This document shows positions 9,596-19,913 of a stretch of DNA of 64,000 nt, piece by piece. The stretch is from Mesostigma viride (lineage: Eukaryota; Streptophyta; Mesostigmatophyceae; Mesostigmatales; Mesostigmataceae). Under the pieces are notes generated by a model that was not told the DNA's origin, ran no database searches, and was given only the letters and a program-made list of their open reading frames with translations. The first letter of the stretch is position 1. Every line of letters starts with the position of its first letter. The stretch covers positions 167,503-231,502 of the forward strand of contig RPFO01000310.1 in assembly GCA_009746045.1 (NCBI GenBank), read 5' to 3'. Both the position numbers and the translations under genes were made by a program.

Positions 9596-10530
9596 ACCAA
9601 ACAGCCTTGCTCTAGGTGGGAGGCATCCCAGTGGGCTGGGCAGCCACGTGGTGGCTGACAGCAGGTCCTTCAGAGTTCAGACACACTCTGCTGGACAGGG
9701 GTCAGGGTGGAGTCACTCCCCTGGCTGAGAATTTCGCCTGGCTCTGTCATGGAGCTGCAGAAGAGTCTTAAGGACTTTGTAATGGGCCTTGGGTCTTCAT
9801 GGAATGGACCCTGCAAGGGCAGCCCAAGTGTTGGCTCTAACAGGTTGCTGTACATTTGTATATATTCTCTGTAACCAACCTGTTGCATGCTAATAAAATC
9901 CCTGGTTGTGTGACCATGTTGGACGTGGTTGCCAGGGGCCTCACTATGGGTTATACTCCTTTATAATAAAACATAATCTTGTTATTGTCATGTCTTGTTG
10001 TTTGTGATGCTCAGTTCCAGGAGCTGATCCAAACCTGGAGGATATGGGGTGGGGTTCGATTCCCCAGCTGACCTCAGCCTGGCATGTATGAATCCTGAGT
10101 GAGACTCAGTGAGGACATGGGCTCCCCATGTGTTGGCTAACATTTGTCAGGGCTCTCTCAGTCTTTGGAAGGATTTAAAAGATAAAGGAGGCTCCGTGGC
10201 GGGCGCCATATGAACGGGCGCCTGTGATAACTGGATGACCAGGAACTCACAATAGTACGTTCATGGACTCCTCTATCCAAACTCCTCTGACTAAGTGAAG
10301 ACCTAACTTTAATCTACACCAGGTTCCCAAAGAAAGGGTTGGGATGTCATGTGGGTCAGAGGGCAACCTTTGAACCAATGAGCAGGCCTAGCTAATATTT
10401 GGAGGCACCTCAGGTTCCAAAAGAAAAGGCAGGTCTGGTCTCTGGGAGGGATCAGATGTCTGAAGGCTTGTGGGGACAGTGGCTGATAGGTTCTCAGGCT
10501 GGTCCAAGCTCCAAAACAAGAAAGGGTTGG
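9596..10530 (+). other. Copia-1 3' noncoding region with conserved structures and polypurine tract
   Basis: No ORF is supported. Blocks shared with the same region of Copia-2 include AATAAA-type sites (about 9890 and 9965), the T-arm-like hairpin at 10050-10066, a doubled GGGCGCC motif near 10201-10224 (GGGCGCCATATGAACGGGCG), and the box AGGAACTCACAATAGTACG after it. The polypurine tract AAGAAAGGGTTGG (10518-10530) touches the 3' LTR. Confidence 0.65.
10050..10066 (+). promoter_or_regulatory. tRNA T-arm-like hairpin in Copia-1
   Basis: TGGGGTTCGATTCCCCA forms a perfect 5-bp stem with the 7-base loop TTCGATT, the geometry of a tRNA T-arm, and contains a RNA polymerase III B-box-like core. The equivalent place in Copia-2 (20403-20419) has the same stem with loop TTCAATT, and Copia-4 has a related copy at 31659-31675 on the minus strand. 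No full tRNA cloverleaf is visible. Confidence 0.6.
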
Positions 10531-11184
10531 AGTTAGCATATTGGGGCACCAATGTGCTAGATGGATGCAGGTTGAGGAGACCTTTCCAACGCCGTGTCAA
10601 CCGCCTAGAACAGACAAGGGACTAGAAAGTTATCAAGTCCCGAAGTACTGCCGACCGGTGGGCGAGGGCGGTGCACACTCAGGGCATAGTGGACAGGACA
10701 CGTGGCAGGCCGTGCCTGCACAGGCTTAGCCTGGACTCTCACGTGACTGGGACACAGTGTACTGAGGGCTCAACGGTACTGTGGCTAGTAGAAGCCAGTA
10801 ACCAGCCAGCAGGTCTGCAAGGATGTAAGTCCTTGCAGGACTGTGGCAGGTCCTGTGCTGTCCTAGACACAGGATAGCCAGAGATTCCTGTATGCTGCCT
10901 GCAACGAGGATGCAAGGCAGCGATACGAGGCTCTGGCAATGTAGCGTTGCCCAGCGTTGCTCATGACCGAGGAACAAGGATGGAACGAGGTTGCATATAG
11001 CTCGAGGCTCAACGAGGCAACGAGCGTCTTCACACACGAACCTTGGTCGTCACGACGAGTGGCGAGCCTATCGAGGGTCGTAGGCCTGGTGTGAGGATAA
11101 AGGTTGCTAGCCAGCAGCCTAGGGTCATTCCAGCCGGCAAGGACCAGGAGCTCACAAGCTCTGCTGACGAGTTGCTGCGCAAAT
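10531..11184 (+). repeat. 3' LTR of Copia-1
   Basis: This is a near-identical direct copy of 1442-2093. It begins AGTTAGCATATTGG after the polypurine tract and ends GCGCAAAT before the target duplication CTTAT (11185-11189). Confidence 0.9.
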
Positions 11185-11189
11185 CTTAT

Positions 11190-12019
11190 TGCTTGCAGAT
11201 CGGCCACCCGTTGATCGCAACTTTGCGCAATTCGTCGACGACCAGGTCGAGGATTGGGAGCGCATTTTGCAACACGTCCGGACCATCGTCGTTCCGGCAC
11301 ACCGGAGCGCCGACGACATTGAGCAAGAGCTGCACGGTCTGGTCGGAATACAGACTGTGATCACAACATTAGTCGACCGGGTGCGTGCGGAGTTGGTGGC
11401 CAGGCGAGAAGGAGCTGCGGAGCCAGCTGGTGCGGTGCGACGAGATTCGTGCAGGCAGCGGTAGGTGTGGGCGCGCAACGTGCGTTCACAGGCGCAATTG
11501 GCGACGAGGGATTTGCAGCGGGACCAGTTCGACGTGAGCGACGAGGGGCGGAGCGCTACAGGCGGCTAGCAGATATCCGGAGGCGGCTGAGGAAGCCATC
11601 GCTGGAGTTCAGCTTGCGACGCGGGTCGACAGGGTAGTCGACAGGAATCCGGAGCGGAGGAGAGTTCCTTTTCAGGATTTGCCCCAACCTCTTCGCGTTC
11701 GAGTGACGCAGTGGGAGGAGTTTGCCTCTCGGGGTTACGACAGTGACCTTGAGGTGGGCGCTGTGGGGGTCGCTGATCTAAGCGACGAGGAGCTTGGCGA
11801 CCGCGAGGTGCCAAGGTATAACCCCCGGGGTGGTAACGACGGGTTATCGCCTGTTTACTACGCCAATGGGGACGACGCTGTCATCGCGAGCCGACAGCGG
11901 GCTGACGACGGTGCTGCTGGCAGCAGGGTGCCAGAGCTCATCAGTGTTAGCGACAGCGACAGCGACAGCGACAAGGAAAACCAGGTGGCGCCCGCGGGTG
12001 ACCGTGGTGGGCTTGACTA
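11190..12019 (+). pseudogene. Copia-4 ORF0, degenerate
   Basis: After the Copia-1 insertion the Copia-4 interior resumes. Charged, helix-rich peptide (FAQFVDDQVEDWERIL, about 11218-11265) is open to about 11464, continues in other frames to 11637, and the last part (MPQPLRVRVTQWEEF at about 11679) runs to TAA 12018-12020 with a Ser-Asp run SDSDSDSDKENQ. It sits in the ORF0 position before gag, but I see no clear residue similarity to ORF0 of Copia-1 or Copia-2. At least two frameshifts separate the pieces. Confidence 0.5.
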
Positions 12020-12122
12020 AGTGGTAACACTTGTCATCTTCCTTCTTGTTCAGCAGCGTATATTGCTTGAATTGCTGTTTGGCCGCTTGGCTGATCTGTA
12101 GCAGACCTGAACAAGACCCATC

Positions 12123-13079
12123 ATGAGCGAGGGAGCATCCGACCAACGAGGGCGCGGGGTCGGCTTTGAGCGGCGCGGCGCTGATATGGATGGACGCGGT
12201 GGACGAGGTGGAGGCCAGGCACTAGGGGACCAGGCTGGTCCAGAGGATGATCAGAGTCAGGGGTCTCAAGGCGCTCAGAACGCGCCAGCAGCAGGCCAAG
12301 CAGCGCCTAGGCGGCCGACCGTAGCCGAGGGGTACGCGGCCGGTGCTGAGCCGATTTCAGTCCATCAAAGACAATTGGCAGCCCAGAGACGCTGAGAGGA
12401 TGCTGGAGGACATGAACTTGTACACGGACATCTACACCGGTGACAAGCTTCGCATTCTGGCGTCTAGTGCCTACATACGGCAGTCGGCAAGGCGGCTGTT
12501 CAAGTTCGTCCGGGAGCGACATTCAGCGGGGGATACATGGGCCGCGTTCATGGCGCGCCTCAGGGTGTTCCTAAGTGATAAGAGGACCATAGATGGTTCT
12601 CACTTGAAGCAGGAGTACCTGGACTACAAGCCCATCAAGGGGCAGTTGGTGGTCCACGCATTTGAACACTTCTGCAAGCTGAGGGAGGACGCTATGGCCA
12701 AAGGATTCTTCTGCGCAGACAGAATGGCCATGGGTGACTTTCTCAAGTCGCTGCAGCTGGATCCTATCACGATGGACAACGTGTCCATCCACATGCGCCA
12801 AGTCCATGGCTGGGCTGCCATGACAGACCAGCTGTATGAGTGCTTCAGCGGCAAGTATGTAGGCGGAAAGCGCCCACATCAAGGGGACGATGAGGCAGCT
12901 GAGCCTGCAGTCAAGTCCATGAGGGGATCGGGCCACGGGGGTCCAGCGTCCTCGAGAGGGCCTGAGACCTCTTCAAGGGGTCGAGGAAGGTCCAGGAGGG
13001 GGCGTGGCAGAATGGCTGGACGGGGGACACCTCCAAAGTCGGGACCTCCACAGTCCCACTTTGACTTCAAGAGGGTGGG
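12123..13079 (+). pseudogene. gag: Copia-4 gag, N-terminal part, cut by Copia-2
   Basis: ATG at 12123 starts MSEGASDQRGRGVG. A frameshift between about 12330 and 12390 leads into the capsid-like part (FQSIKDNWQPRDAERMLEDM, FVRERHSAGDTWAAFMARL, RMAMGDFLKSLQLD). A basic Gly/Arg-rich tail follows (SSRGRGRSRRGRGRM). The gene is broken by the Copia-2 insertion at 13079/13080 and resumes at 21574 with the zinc knuckle. The layout matches the gag of Copia-1 and Copia-2: capsid helices, basic low-complexity stretch, knuckle. Confidence 0.75.
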
Positions 13080-13722
13080 AGTTAGCATTTTGGGCAACCA
13101 ATATGCTAAGTGGATACAGTTTGGAAAGACCTTTCCAACGCCGTGCTGACCGCCTGAAACAGACAAGGGACGAGAAAGATATCAAGTCCCGAAGTCCTAG
13201 CCATCCGTGGCCGACTTGGGTGCAGTCCTCTGGTATAGTGGACAGGACACGTGGCAGGCCGGGCCTGCACAGGCTTAGCCTGATTATCACGTGACTGTGG
13301 TCCACGTAGATCAGAGGAGCAGCAGCCTGTGACTGGTGGAATACTGGAGCTGGCACAGGTCTGCAAGGATACTAGGCCTTGCAGGCTTGTGACAGGTCCT
13401 GTACTTCCTAGGTTGCAGAGTCTAGGCAAATCCAGTTCGTCCTGGCTCTGCACTGATGCCAGTGGACGTTGAGGATTTGCTTGCACGCCTGCACGTGCCT
13501 CGTCACGCCGATGGGAACGAGGAACAACGCAAAGGATATAGCTTGGTCATGGGGGTGACCAGCTATCTCGGAAAGCACGAACCGTGGGTGCCACCTTGGT
13601 CGTGGAAGTGCCCATTGTGGTCGTGGCCTGGTGAACAGATTTAAGGTTGCTGCCTTGCAACATTGGCTAAGACGCGCTGTGAAAGATCAAGAGCTCACAT
13701 ACGTTGGGAGCTCTTTCTAACT
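13080..13722 (+). repeat. 5' LTR of Copia-2
   Basis: 643 bp, beginning AGTTAGCATTTTGGG and ending TCTTTCTAACT, so AGTTAG...CTAACT. The exact duplication GTGGG outside fixes both ends. The interior starts CGTATTATTGTCTCC. Confidence 0.92.
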
Positions 13723-13747
13723 CGTATTATTGTCTCCTTACTTCTTC

Positions 13748-14935
13748 ATGTCCAACGTGCCGAGGGAACAGGCCATTGAGCCTTCGCAAAGCCAGAGCTC
13801 GCAGCCGCAGCTTCGGGTAGGAGCCCCGGAGCGATCACGACCTTTTCATCCCTACGCTCATCCGAGCACCGCATCAACCTTCGTCCAGGCGGCGTACCTG
13901 GCAAGGGGGCTGGCGAAGAAAGGTTGGGTAGCAGTTTGCGGAACTGCAGCAGGGCCGGCGGCGAGCGACCCCATTGTGATGCAGATTGAGGCTTCGACAG
14001 CTCCCGGCGAATTGTCGCGAGAGGCCGTCGAAAAGTTTGTGTCAATACGGGACGAGCTGTCCTCGACCATTTACGGTCTGGAGGTGGCTCACCAGGGCGG
14101 GCACGTGACCGTGTCGCAGCTGGATTTGGCGCGGGAGGCACTGGGCCAGATCGTGGCCATTGGACTGGGAGCAGCGCGACTGTTCAACCATCAGGTGGCA
14201 ACGTCTGTGCTGGGCGCGGGAGTTGAAGTCCCGGACGTGATCAGGCAAGCGCAGGCGCGCGAAGTCGACAACCCCTGGTCGTCGGCAGAGGTGGTTTCAC
14301 AAACGTGCGAACACCTCGTGAACATTCTTTTGCAGGAGTCACGGGGTAACGCAGACCGGTGGGTGATAACCACACGACCATTTGGGATTTGGTCAACACT
14401 CGACACACCGCGGGCGGCGGAACCAGACGCACACGATCCAGTGGTCGAGGTCATCACGGGTCGGGAGGTAACGCCAGAAGACTTCCATTACCAATTCGTT
14501 GATCAGCCAGAGGGGATCATCGAACGTTCATCTCAGCAGATAGATCAAGGCGACGGTACCACAGAAGGGTACGCTGCACGACGTCGTGCTGAGCTGCACG
14601 TCCCGCAAGAGCCCGAACACGACTACGGTGGTCGTGGGGCTTGCAACGACAAGCGGGGTGGTGGAACGCGGTGGGTGAGGAACCTTGAGTGGGATCGCTC
14701 GAGTGGGAGCGAGCCCCGGATCCCAGTGGAGAAGTCTGCAGACGGGCGACCCGTTAGCAGAGTGTTTGGACCCTACGCCGACGGGGAGGACGCCGCTGGC
14801 AGCGACGAGGAGCGGCCAGAGACGCCCATCGCAGCCACTGCTCAAGAGCGAGAGCTGGAGGCAGCGAACCAAGCAGGTGCTGAGTCAGTAGCTGGGACGG
14901 TGCCCACGGCATCCCCCAGCGACGCCAGTGCTTGA
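13748..14935 (+). CDS. Copia-2 ORF0, intact ORF before gag
   Basis: ATG at 13748 (MSNVPREQAIEPSQ) follows the LTR by 25 bp; the product is about 395 residues. I do not recognise a known domain. An N-terminal Ser/Gln-rich segment leads into a helical region (TFVQAAYLARGLAKKGW, LDLAREALGQIVAI), then a more polar second half (NPWSSAEVVSQTCEHL, RWVITTRPFGIWSTLDTP, DGTTEGYAARRRAELH) and an acidic tail. The homologue in Copia-1 keeps the same blocks, and unrelated ORFs occupy this place in Copia-3 and Copia-4. It ends 52 bp before gag. The role could be structural, RNA-binding or a separate early protein; nothing in the sequence decides. Confidence 0.8.
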   Translation: MSNVPREQAIEPSQSQSSQPQLRVGAPERSRPFHPYAHPSTASTFVQAAYLARGLAKKGWVAVCGTAAGPAASDPIVMQIEASTAPGELSREAVEKFVSIRDELSSTIYGLEVAHQGGHVTVSQLDLAREALGQIVAIGLGAARLFNHQVATSVLGAGVEVPDVIRQAQAREVDNPWSSAEVVSQTCEHLVNILLQESRGNADRWVITTRPFGIWSTLDTPRAAEPDAHDPVVEVITGREVTPEDFHYQFVDQPEGIIERSSQQIDQGDGTTEGYAARRRAELHVPQEPEHDYGGRGACNDKRGGGTRWVRNLEWDRSSGSEPRIPVEKSADGRPVSRVFGPYADGEDAAGSDEERPETPIAATAQERELEAANQAGAESVAGTVPTASPSDASA

Positions 14936-14987
14936 GTCAGTTCTTCCTTTTCCTTCGCCTTTATTGTTGTGTCCCCACTTGTATATA

Positions 14988-16341
14988 ATGCCTCGTGGCA
15001 AACCGGGCGACGGCGACAAGGGCGAGGAGGGGGCACCGGCTGGAGAGAGCCAGGAGCCTGGGAAGGGCAAGGAGGCGCTGGTGGGAGAGGCGATCCCAGC
15101 CAGCGACGGCGATGGGGGAAAGCGACCAGGGAGCAAGAGGCGACACGAAGACTCGGTGGAGGAGGCGCGCAAGGCGCGGGCGCTGGGGGCATCTGATGCA
15201 ATAACGGTGGCGAATGGGCAACCTGCCGTGGAGAAGCGTAAGAGGGACCCCTCTGCTGACGGCAATGGTAAGAGGCCTCATGTGGATGTGCTCTCCCCTG
15301 TGCCTGCTGGACCAAGTGGTGCTGTTGTTGTGACACCCGCTGTGGTGGAGCCAGTGAAGGCGCTGCCAGGGTCGAGACCTCACATGAGTGCTGTCACTGT
15401 TATGAATGGACAAAAGCCTCTTAACCCACCACTAGCACAGGAAGCTTTGGACAAGTGGCTAGAGGACATGGAGCTTGTTGTGTTCTCCGTGGACCCCACT
15501 GTCAACCTAGTGCAAGTGTTTCACTCGTCCACGTGCAACAGGGACTCGTCAGAGCGTGTCAGGGAGAAGGCTAGGACTGCTGTCAAGGATAAGCTAACCT
15601 GGGCACAGTTCCTGGAAGGGTTGAGGGAGAGTTCTCTGACAAGGTTCTCAACCTCACCAACTACTACAAGCACCAGTATGACACCTTTGAGATAGTGGGC
15701 CCTGTGGCAGAGGAATGGGCTAGGCTCAACCGTATCAGGGACAAGGGGGCCAAGTATGGCTTCCTGGTCACAGATAGGGCCTTGGCAGACTATTTCCTGG
15801 ACCGTATGGGTTTGAGTGTGGATGGGAGGAACGGTGCCCGCATGTTTCTTAACCAGACTGATGGCTCCTTGCGTGCTCTGGAGCTTGTAATCCTCAGCAT
15901 AAGGAAGCCAGAACCTGCCTGCAAGGCTATCCAGTCCCATGGCAGCAATGCCACCTCCGCTGTGCAGGGCCAAGGTGATGTCCCCGGGTACCCAGCCCGT
16001 GATGGGGCAAGGCCCAACAAGCGTAAGCGCTTCAGGCGCCAGAGGCAGGGGCTCAGGGTGGCAAGGGTGCAGGTCCCCAAGGAGGGGTTGGGGGCCAGCA
16101 AGCTGGTGGTCAGCAGGGTAAGGGTGGCCAAGGGCAAGGCAAGGGCCAAGCTCAAGGCAACCAGGGCAAGCAGGGTGGGCAGCCTCAGGGAGGCCAGGGG
16201 AAGCCTGGCAAGGGTGGGGCTGGGTCTGGGAAGAAGGGTGGAGCATGTTTTGTGTGTGGCAAGGAAGGTCACTGGCGTCGTGAGTGTCCTGACAGGAAGG
16301 CCAAGCCTGCTGGGGCAGGAGGCCAGTCTGGGCAGCAGTGA
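14988..16341 (+). pseudogene. gag: Copia-2 gag with CCHC zinc knuckle, two frameshifts
   Basis: ATG at 14988 starts MPRGKPGDGDKGEEG. Conserved capsid blocks match Copia-1: MSAVTVMNGQKPL, LDKWLEDMELVVF, LTWAQFLEGL. A one-base deletion near 15630 shifts the frame; the next part (GAKYGFLVTDRALADYFLDR) is in frame to about 16040, where a second shift occurs in the Gly/Gln-rich region. The zinc knuckle CFVCGKEGHWRREC lies at about 16246-16287 and the frame ends with TGA at 16339-16341. The TGA is in frame with pol. Confidence 0.8.
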
Positions 16342-16345
16342 CTAG
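16339..16345 (+). promoter_or_regulatory. TGA-CTAG leaky-stop context between gag and pol of Copia-2
   Basis: The junction reads CAG TGA CTA G, which matches a stop context known to favour readthrough (UGA CUA). Pol continues in the same frame without a nearby ATG, and the residues behind the stop (SSPVNSQSPL) are conserved with Copia-1. This supports production of a Gag-Pol fusion by stop readthrough and not by frameshifting. Confidence 0.6.
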
Positions 16346-19300
16346 CTACATCATCCCCTGTAAATAGTCAATCACCCCTTGGGGAAGGTGTGCTGGATGT
16401 ACATAAGGACGGGGGTGTGCCCCTTGTGCAGCACCAAGGGTGTAAAGATGTTGTTCTTCCACTGGATTGCAATAACAATGCTGCAGCTGAATTCCCTATG
16501 CCTCATGCAGGTGGTGGGTCTCCAGCAGGTGCTGGCCTGGAGGGCCAAGGGACCTTGCTGGAAGGGCCTGGAGCGGTCCAGGGTGCAGGACCTGACTTGG
16601 GGCGTCAGGACGGCCTGCAGGGAAGCCCTGGAACCTCAGGAGTGGATCATGTGTCCCCACACACGGTTCAGACGTCTCGCCAGGTCAGTACTGACAGAGT
16701 GCTGAGCTATGCTGAGGCTGGCCATAGATTGCATCATATGTTTGGGCATTCTGGGCAGGCAGCAATGTTTGCTTGGAAGCTAGGTAGGGAGCCTTTGTGG
16801 GAGGCTTGCCAGGCTGCTGCTGAGAACTGTGGTTGCCAGGAGAATGCTGTTCACCCACCTCAGTCCCATGCTAGGGAGCCTGCTAGGGAGCGTGGCGACA
16901 TCCAGATGGATATCCAGCATATCAGGGGCTTGTATATATTGGTGGGGGTGGACAGGTTCAGCAGATACAGGCTGATAGACGTTCTGCCTGGTATGCAGGA
17001 GCACCACTTGTTGTTGGGTATGAAGGCCCTGATCCCAGGCTTTGGGGTGTGCAAGAGTGTGCAGGCAGACTTGCAGTTTGACTGTTTGCTCAAGCATCAG
17101 GACCAGCTGCCTTGTAAGCTGGTAGTAGTCCCCAGGGAGAGTCATGGGCAGCAAGGGGCTGTAGAGAGATCCATACGTGAAGTGAAGACAGTGGTGCTAG
17201 CAGCAGAGTCAGTGCCACTTGTGGCATCTGCCTTAGAGAGGGCAGCCTGGTGTAAGGGGATAGAAGAGCAGCTGAACCACAGGGTTAACTATTACTTTGA
17301 TGGTGTGGCTGTCTCTCCCCTGGCCCTGCAGTATAGCTTGTTGCCTGAGAACGTGGTGCAGGCCAGTCTTAGGAAGGCAGATAGGTTATTTGCCCAGCTG
17401 AGACGTAAGGACAAGAACTGGAATGTGCTGAGGCCTCAGGTGGGGCTGAAGGTCAGGATGTGGAAGGAACCATCTATTCCAGGCAAGCGGGGGAAGTGGC
17501 AGGATGGGGTTGTCACTCGTGTGGAGGAAGCTAACAGATCTTGCCTGGTGGCTTTGGAAAAGGATCCAAGGCACGTGTACAGGTTGTCCTGGGCTCATGT
17601 CAAGGAAAGAAGGCCACATGCAATCTGGCCTGCAGACGGGCCAGGCCCTCCCAGCTGGGTTGAGGAGCCAGGCCAGAGCCAGGCAGCAGCAGCTAACAAT
17701 CCTCTGGTGGTGGATGATGGTCTGTCCCTGCTGGAAGATGACGAGCAGGAGGAGGCTGCTGAAGCAACTGTCACAAGGCCAGAGGGGACGGGGCAGCCAC
17801 CTAAGGCCCGGGGGCCTCTCATGGCGGACGTCATCCGAGCACTCATGCGCAGCAAACATGATCCCAAGGTATCCAAGCTCACGGGGTGGGGGTCGTGCTG
17901 GGCAGCTACAATGGAGGTAGATACCAACTCACAGGTGTCTGTCATCAGGGAAGAGGATGCTGTAGGCTTACAGATGTCCCATCCCAGTTGCCTTGCTGTG
18001 TCTGATTTCTCAGGAAAGGTGTCCATGAAGATCCTTGGGGAAGTGAGTGTGCCTATCTTAGGGGTGCCCACCACGTTCTGTGTGGTAGAGGGCTATCAGG
18101 GGCCTGCCATTCTGGGTCAGAACTTCTTGTGCATGCCAGGGGTTACTTTGACCTCTGATGAGTTGGCACTAGAAGGCAGGGGCAGCCTCCCCCTTGAAAG
18201 ATATCACTATTCCCAGGGTCTTGCAGTGGCGGTCAAGGCTGTTAGGAGTCAGCCAGCTGAGGGTCCTCAAGGTCAGGAGCCCATAGCTGAGGACCTGTTG
18301 ATAATCCCAACCACCTTTGATCCACGGCAGTTAGGGGTAAACAGGTACCAGATAGCTGCTCACAGTCCTATTCCCTGGCGCCAGCTAGTCGAGATGATGC
18401 AGAGCCCCAAGATGGCTAAGGCATGGACTCTTGGCTTTGTTGCTTCTGGGCATGAGTGGATAGTTTCCAACTGTGCAGAACCTGTGGATGAGCTGCCAGA
18501 AGTTCACCAGCTGCTCAGATTGATGTTTGTCCTCAAGCTCAAGGAGGTAGATGGTGTCCAGGTGCCACATGTCAGACCAGTTGTAACCGAGTATCATGGC
18601 ACTGGCCAGTTGTTAGATGAGGAGCTCTATACTCCAGGGATGCTGCATGACACGTGGAGGATTCTGCTGTGTATATTTCTGTCTTTTCTGGTTAAGGGTG
18701 TGCCCTATAGCTCTGTGCTGATTGATTTCAAGAGGGCTTTTCTCAAGGGTGACCAAGATCAGGCTAGGCAGACTTGGAGAGATATCCCTCCTTTCTTTGT
18801 GACTGTACCTGCTGTATGGAGAGCAGAGATAAAGGCCAGGTACCTGAGAATTCTGAAAGGGTTGGAAGGTCTCAGGTCCAGTCCCATTATCTGGAGAAAG
18901 AGCCTAGAGAAATTCTTGAAGAATACTTGTGGGTTTTCTGTGTCTCCAGTGGATCCCTGTTTGTTCCAAGGGTCCCACAATGGCCTTCCTGTCTTTGCCT
19001 CACTGCATGGTGATGACCTGCATCTCATAGGTCCACCAGACTGGGTTGAGGCTGTCTTGGCTAAGATCCAGAAGCGGTTTGAGCTGGGTAAGATACAGCA
19101 CATGGTGGAGAATGAGCCTATGGTCTTCTGTGGCATGCAGGCTACGTTGTTCCAAGCCAAGGGCTCGTGGTTCATCAGGATGGAGGGTGGTAAGGACTAC
19201 CCACAGCAGATTGTAGATGCATTGCAGGAGCCCATCACGCAGGCTAGGTGTGCTACCATCAGGGGCATGCTGGCATGGCTTGCAAGTATATGTGCCCCTG

Positions 19301-19913
19301 ACTTGCTGGTTTGAGTCGACTTACTGATTCCCAGCTGGTTGAGGTGGGTGCTGAGAGTGTGGTGCAGGCTGTCATGATGTCTCCCCCTCTCATACTGGGT
19401 CCTGTGGATTTGTACAAGCCCCTTGACATGGTTCTCTATGTGGACAGTTCTATGGATAATAGGAAGGTCACAGAGGTCAGGGGCAGGGCAGCAGCATTAG
19501 TTACCCTGGAGCAAGATCACACCTCACTTGTTACCTGGTACAGTCGGTTGCAGAACAGGGTTACACCCAGCAGTGATATTGCTGAGTGCAGGGCAATCTG
19601 TGAAGGGCTGCATACTGCTCTTTACTTGAGGGAGCTCTTCTACCAGCTATGTCAAGTGGCTTCCTGTAGGTTGCAGCTGCACACACTGGTGAGGACTGAT
19701 AGCATGGGCATGGTGCAATTTGTGCACAGGCAGCTGGCCAGGAGCAGGGACCTTGACTACTTGTTGCTCAAGGAGATGTCCTACCTAGCTCACATTGAAC
19801 ATGTGCCTGGTGTGGACAACCCTGCAGATGCCCTCACCAAGCTGGAGGAGAAGGCGGAGAGGCAGTACCCCCTGCTCCGTGGGCTCATGGACCCCTTACA
19901 CGGGCGGCCATAG
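16342..19913 (+). pseudogene. pol: Copia-2 pol: integrase, protease, RT, RNase H
   Basis: The frame is open from the TGA to 19314, where loss of one base (CTGGTTTGAGTCG against CTGGTACTGAGTCG in Copia-1) creates a stop; the remainder continues to TAG 19911-19913. Integrase: LHHMFGHS (about 16729), D in QMDIQH (about 16908), D in QADLQFD, E in GAVERS (about 17166). Protease-like: VDTNSQVSVI (about 17918) to AILGQNFL (about 18130). RT: IDFKRAFLKGD (about 18721), GLRSSPIIWRK, DPCLF, LHGDDLHL (about 19006). RNase H: YVDSSMDNRK, AECRAI, RTDSMGM, NPADALTKL. The only visible break in pol is the 19311 frameshift. Confidence 0.87.

Larger units (their letters stand above)
1442..11184 (+). mobile_element. 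Copia-1, full-length LTR retrotransposon inserted in Copia-4
   Basis: The 9.74-kb element has direct LTRs at 1442-2093 and 10531-11184 and 5-bp target duplications CTTAT at 1437-1441 and 11185-11189. Its order is LTR, ORF0, gag, TGA stop, pol (IN, PR, RT, RH), 3' noncoding region with a T-arm-like hairpin, polypurine tract, LTR. A TTAA-type DNA element is inserted in ORF0. Frameshifts occur in ORF0, at the start of gag and late in pol, so this copy is probably inactive. It lies in Copia-4 between the leader and ORF0, in the same orientation as its host element. Confidence 0.9.

Noticed and set aside
10050-10066. A tRNA gene
   Set aside because: Only a T-arm-like hairpin is seen; no acceptor, D-arm or anticodon arm can be built around it.
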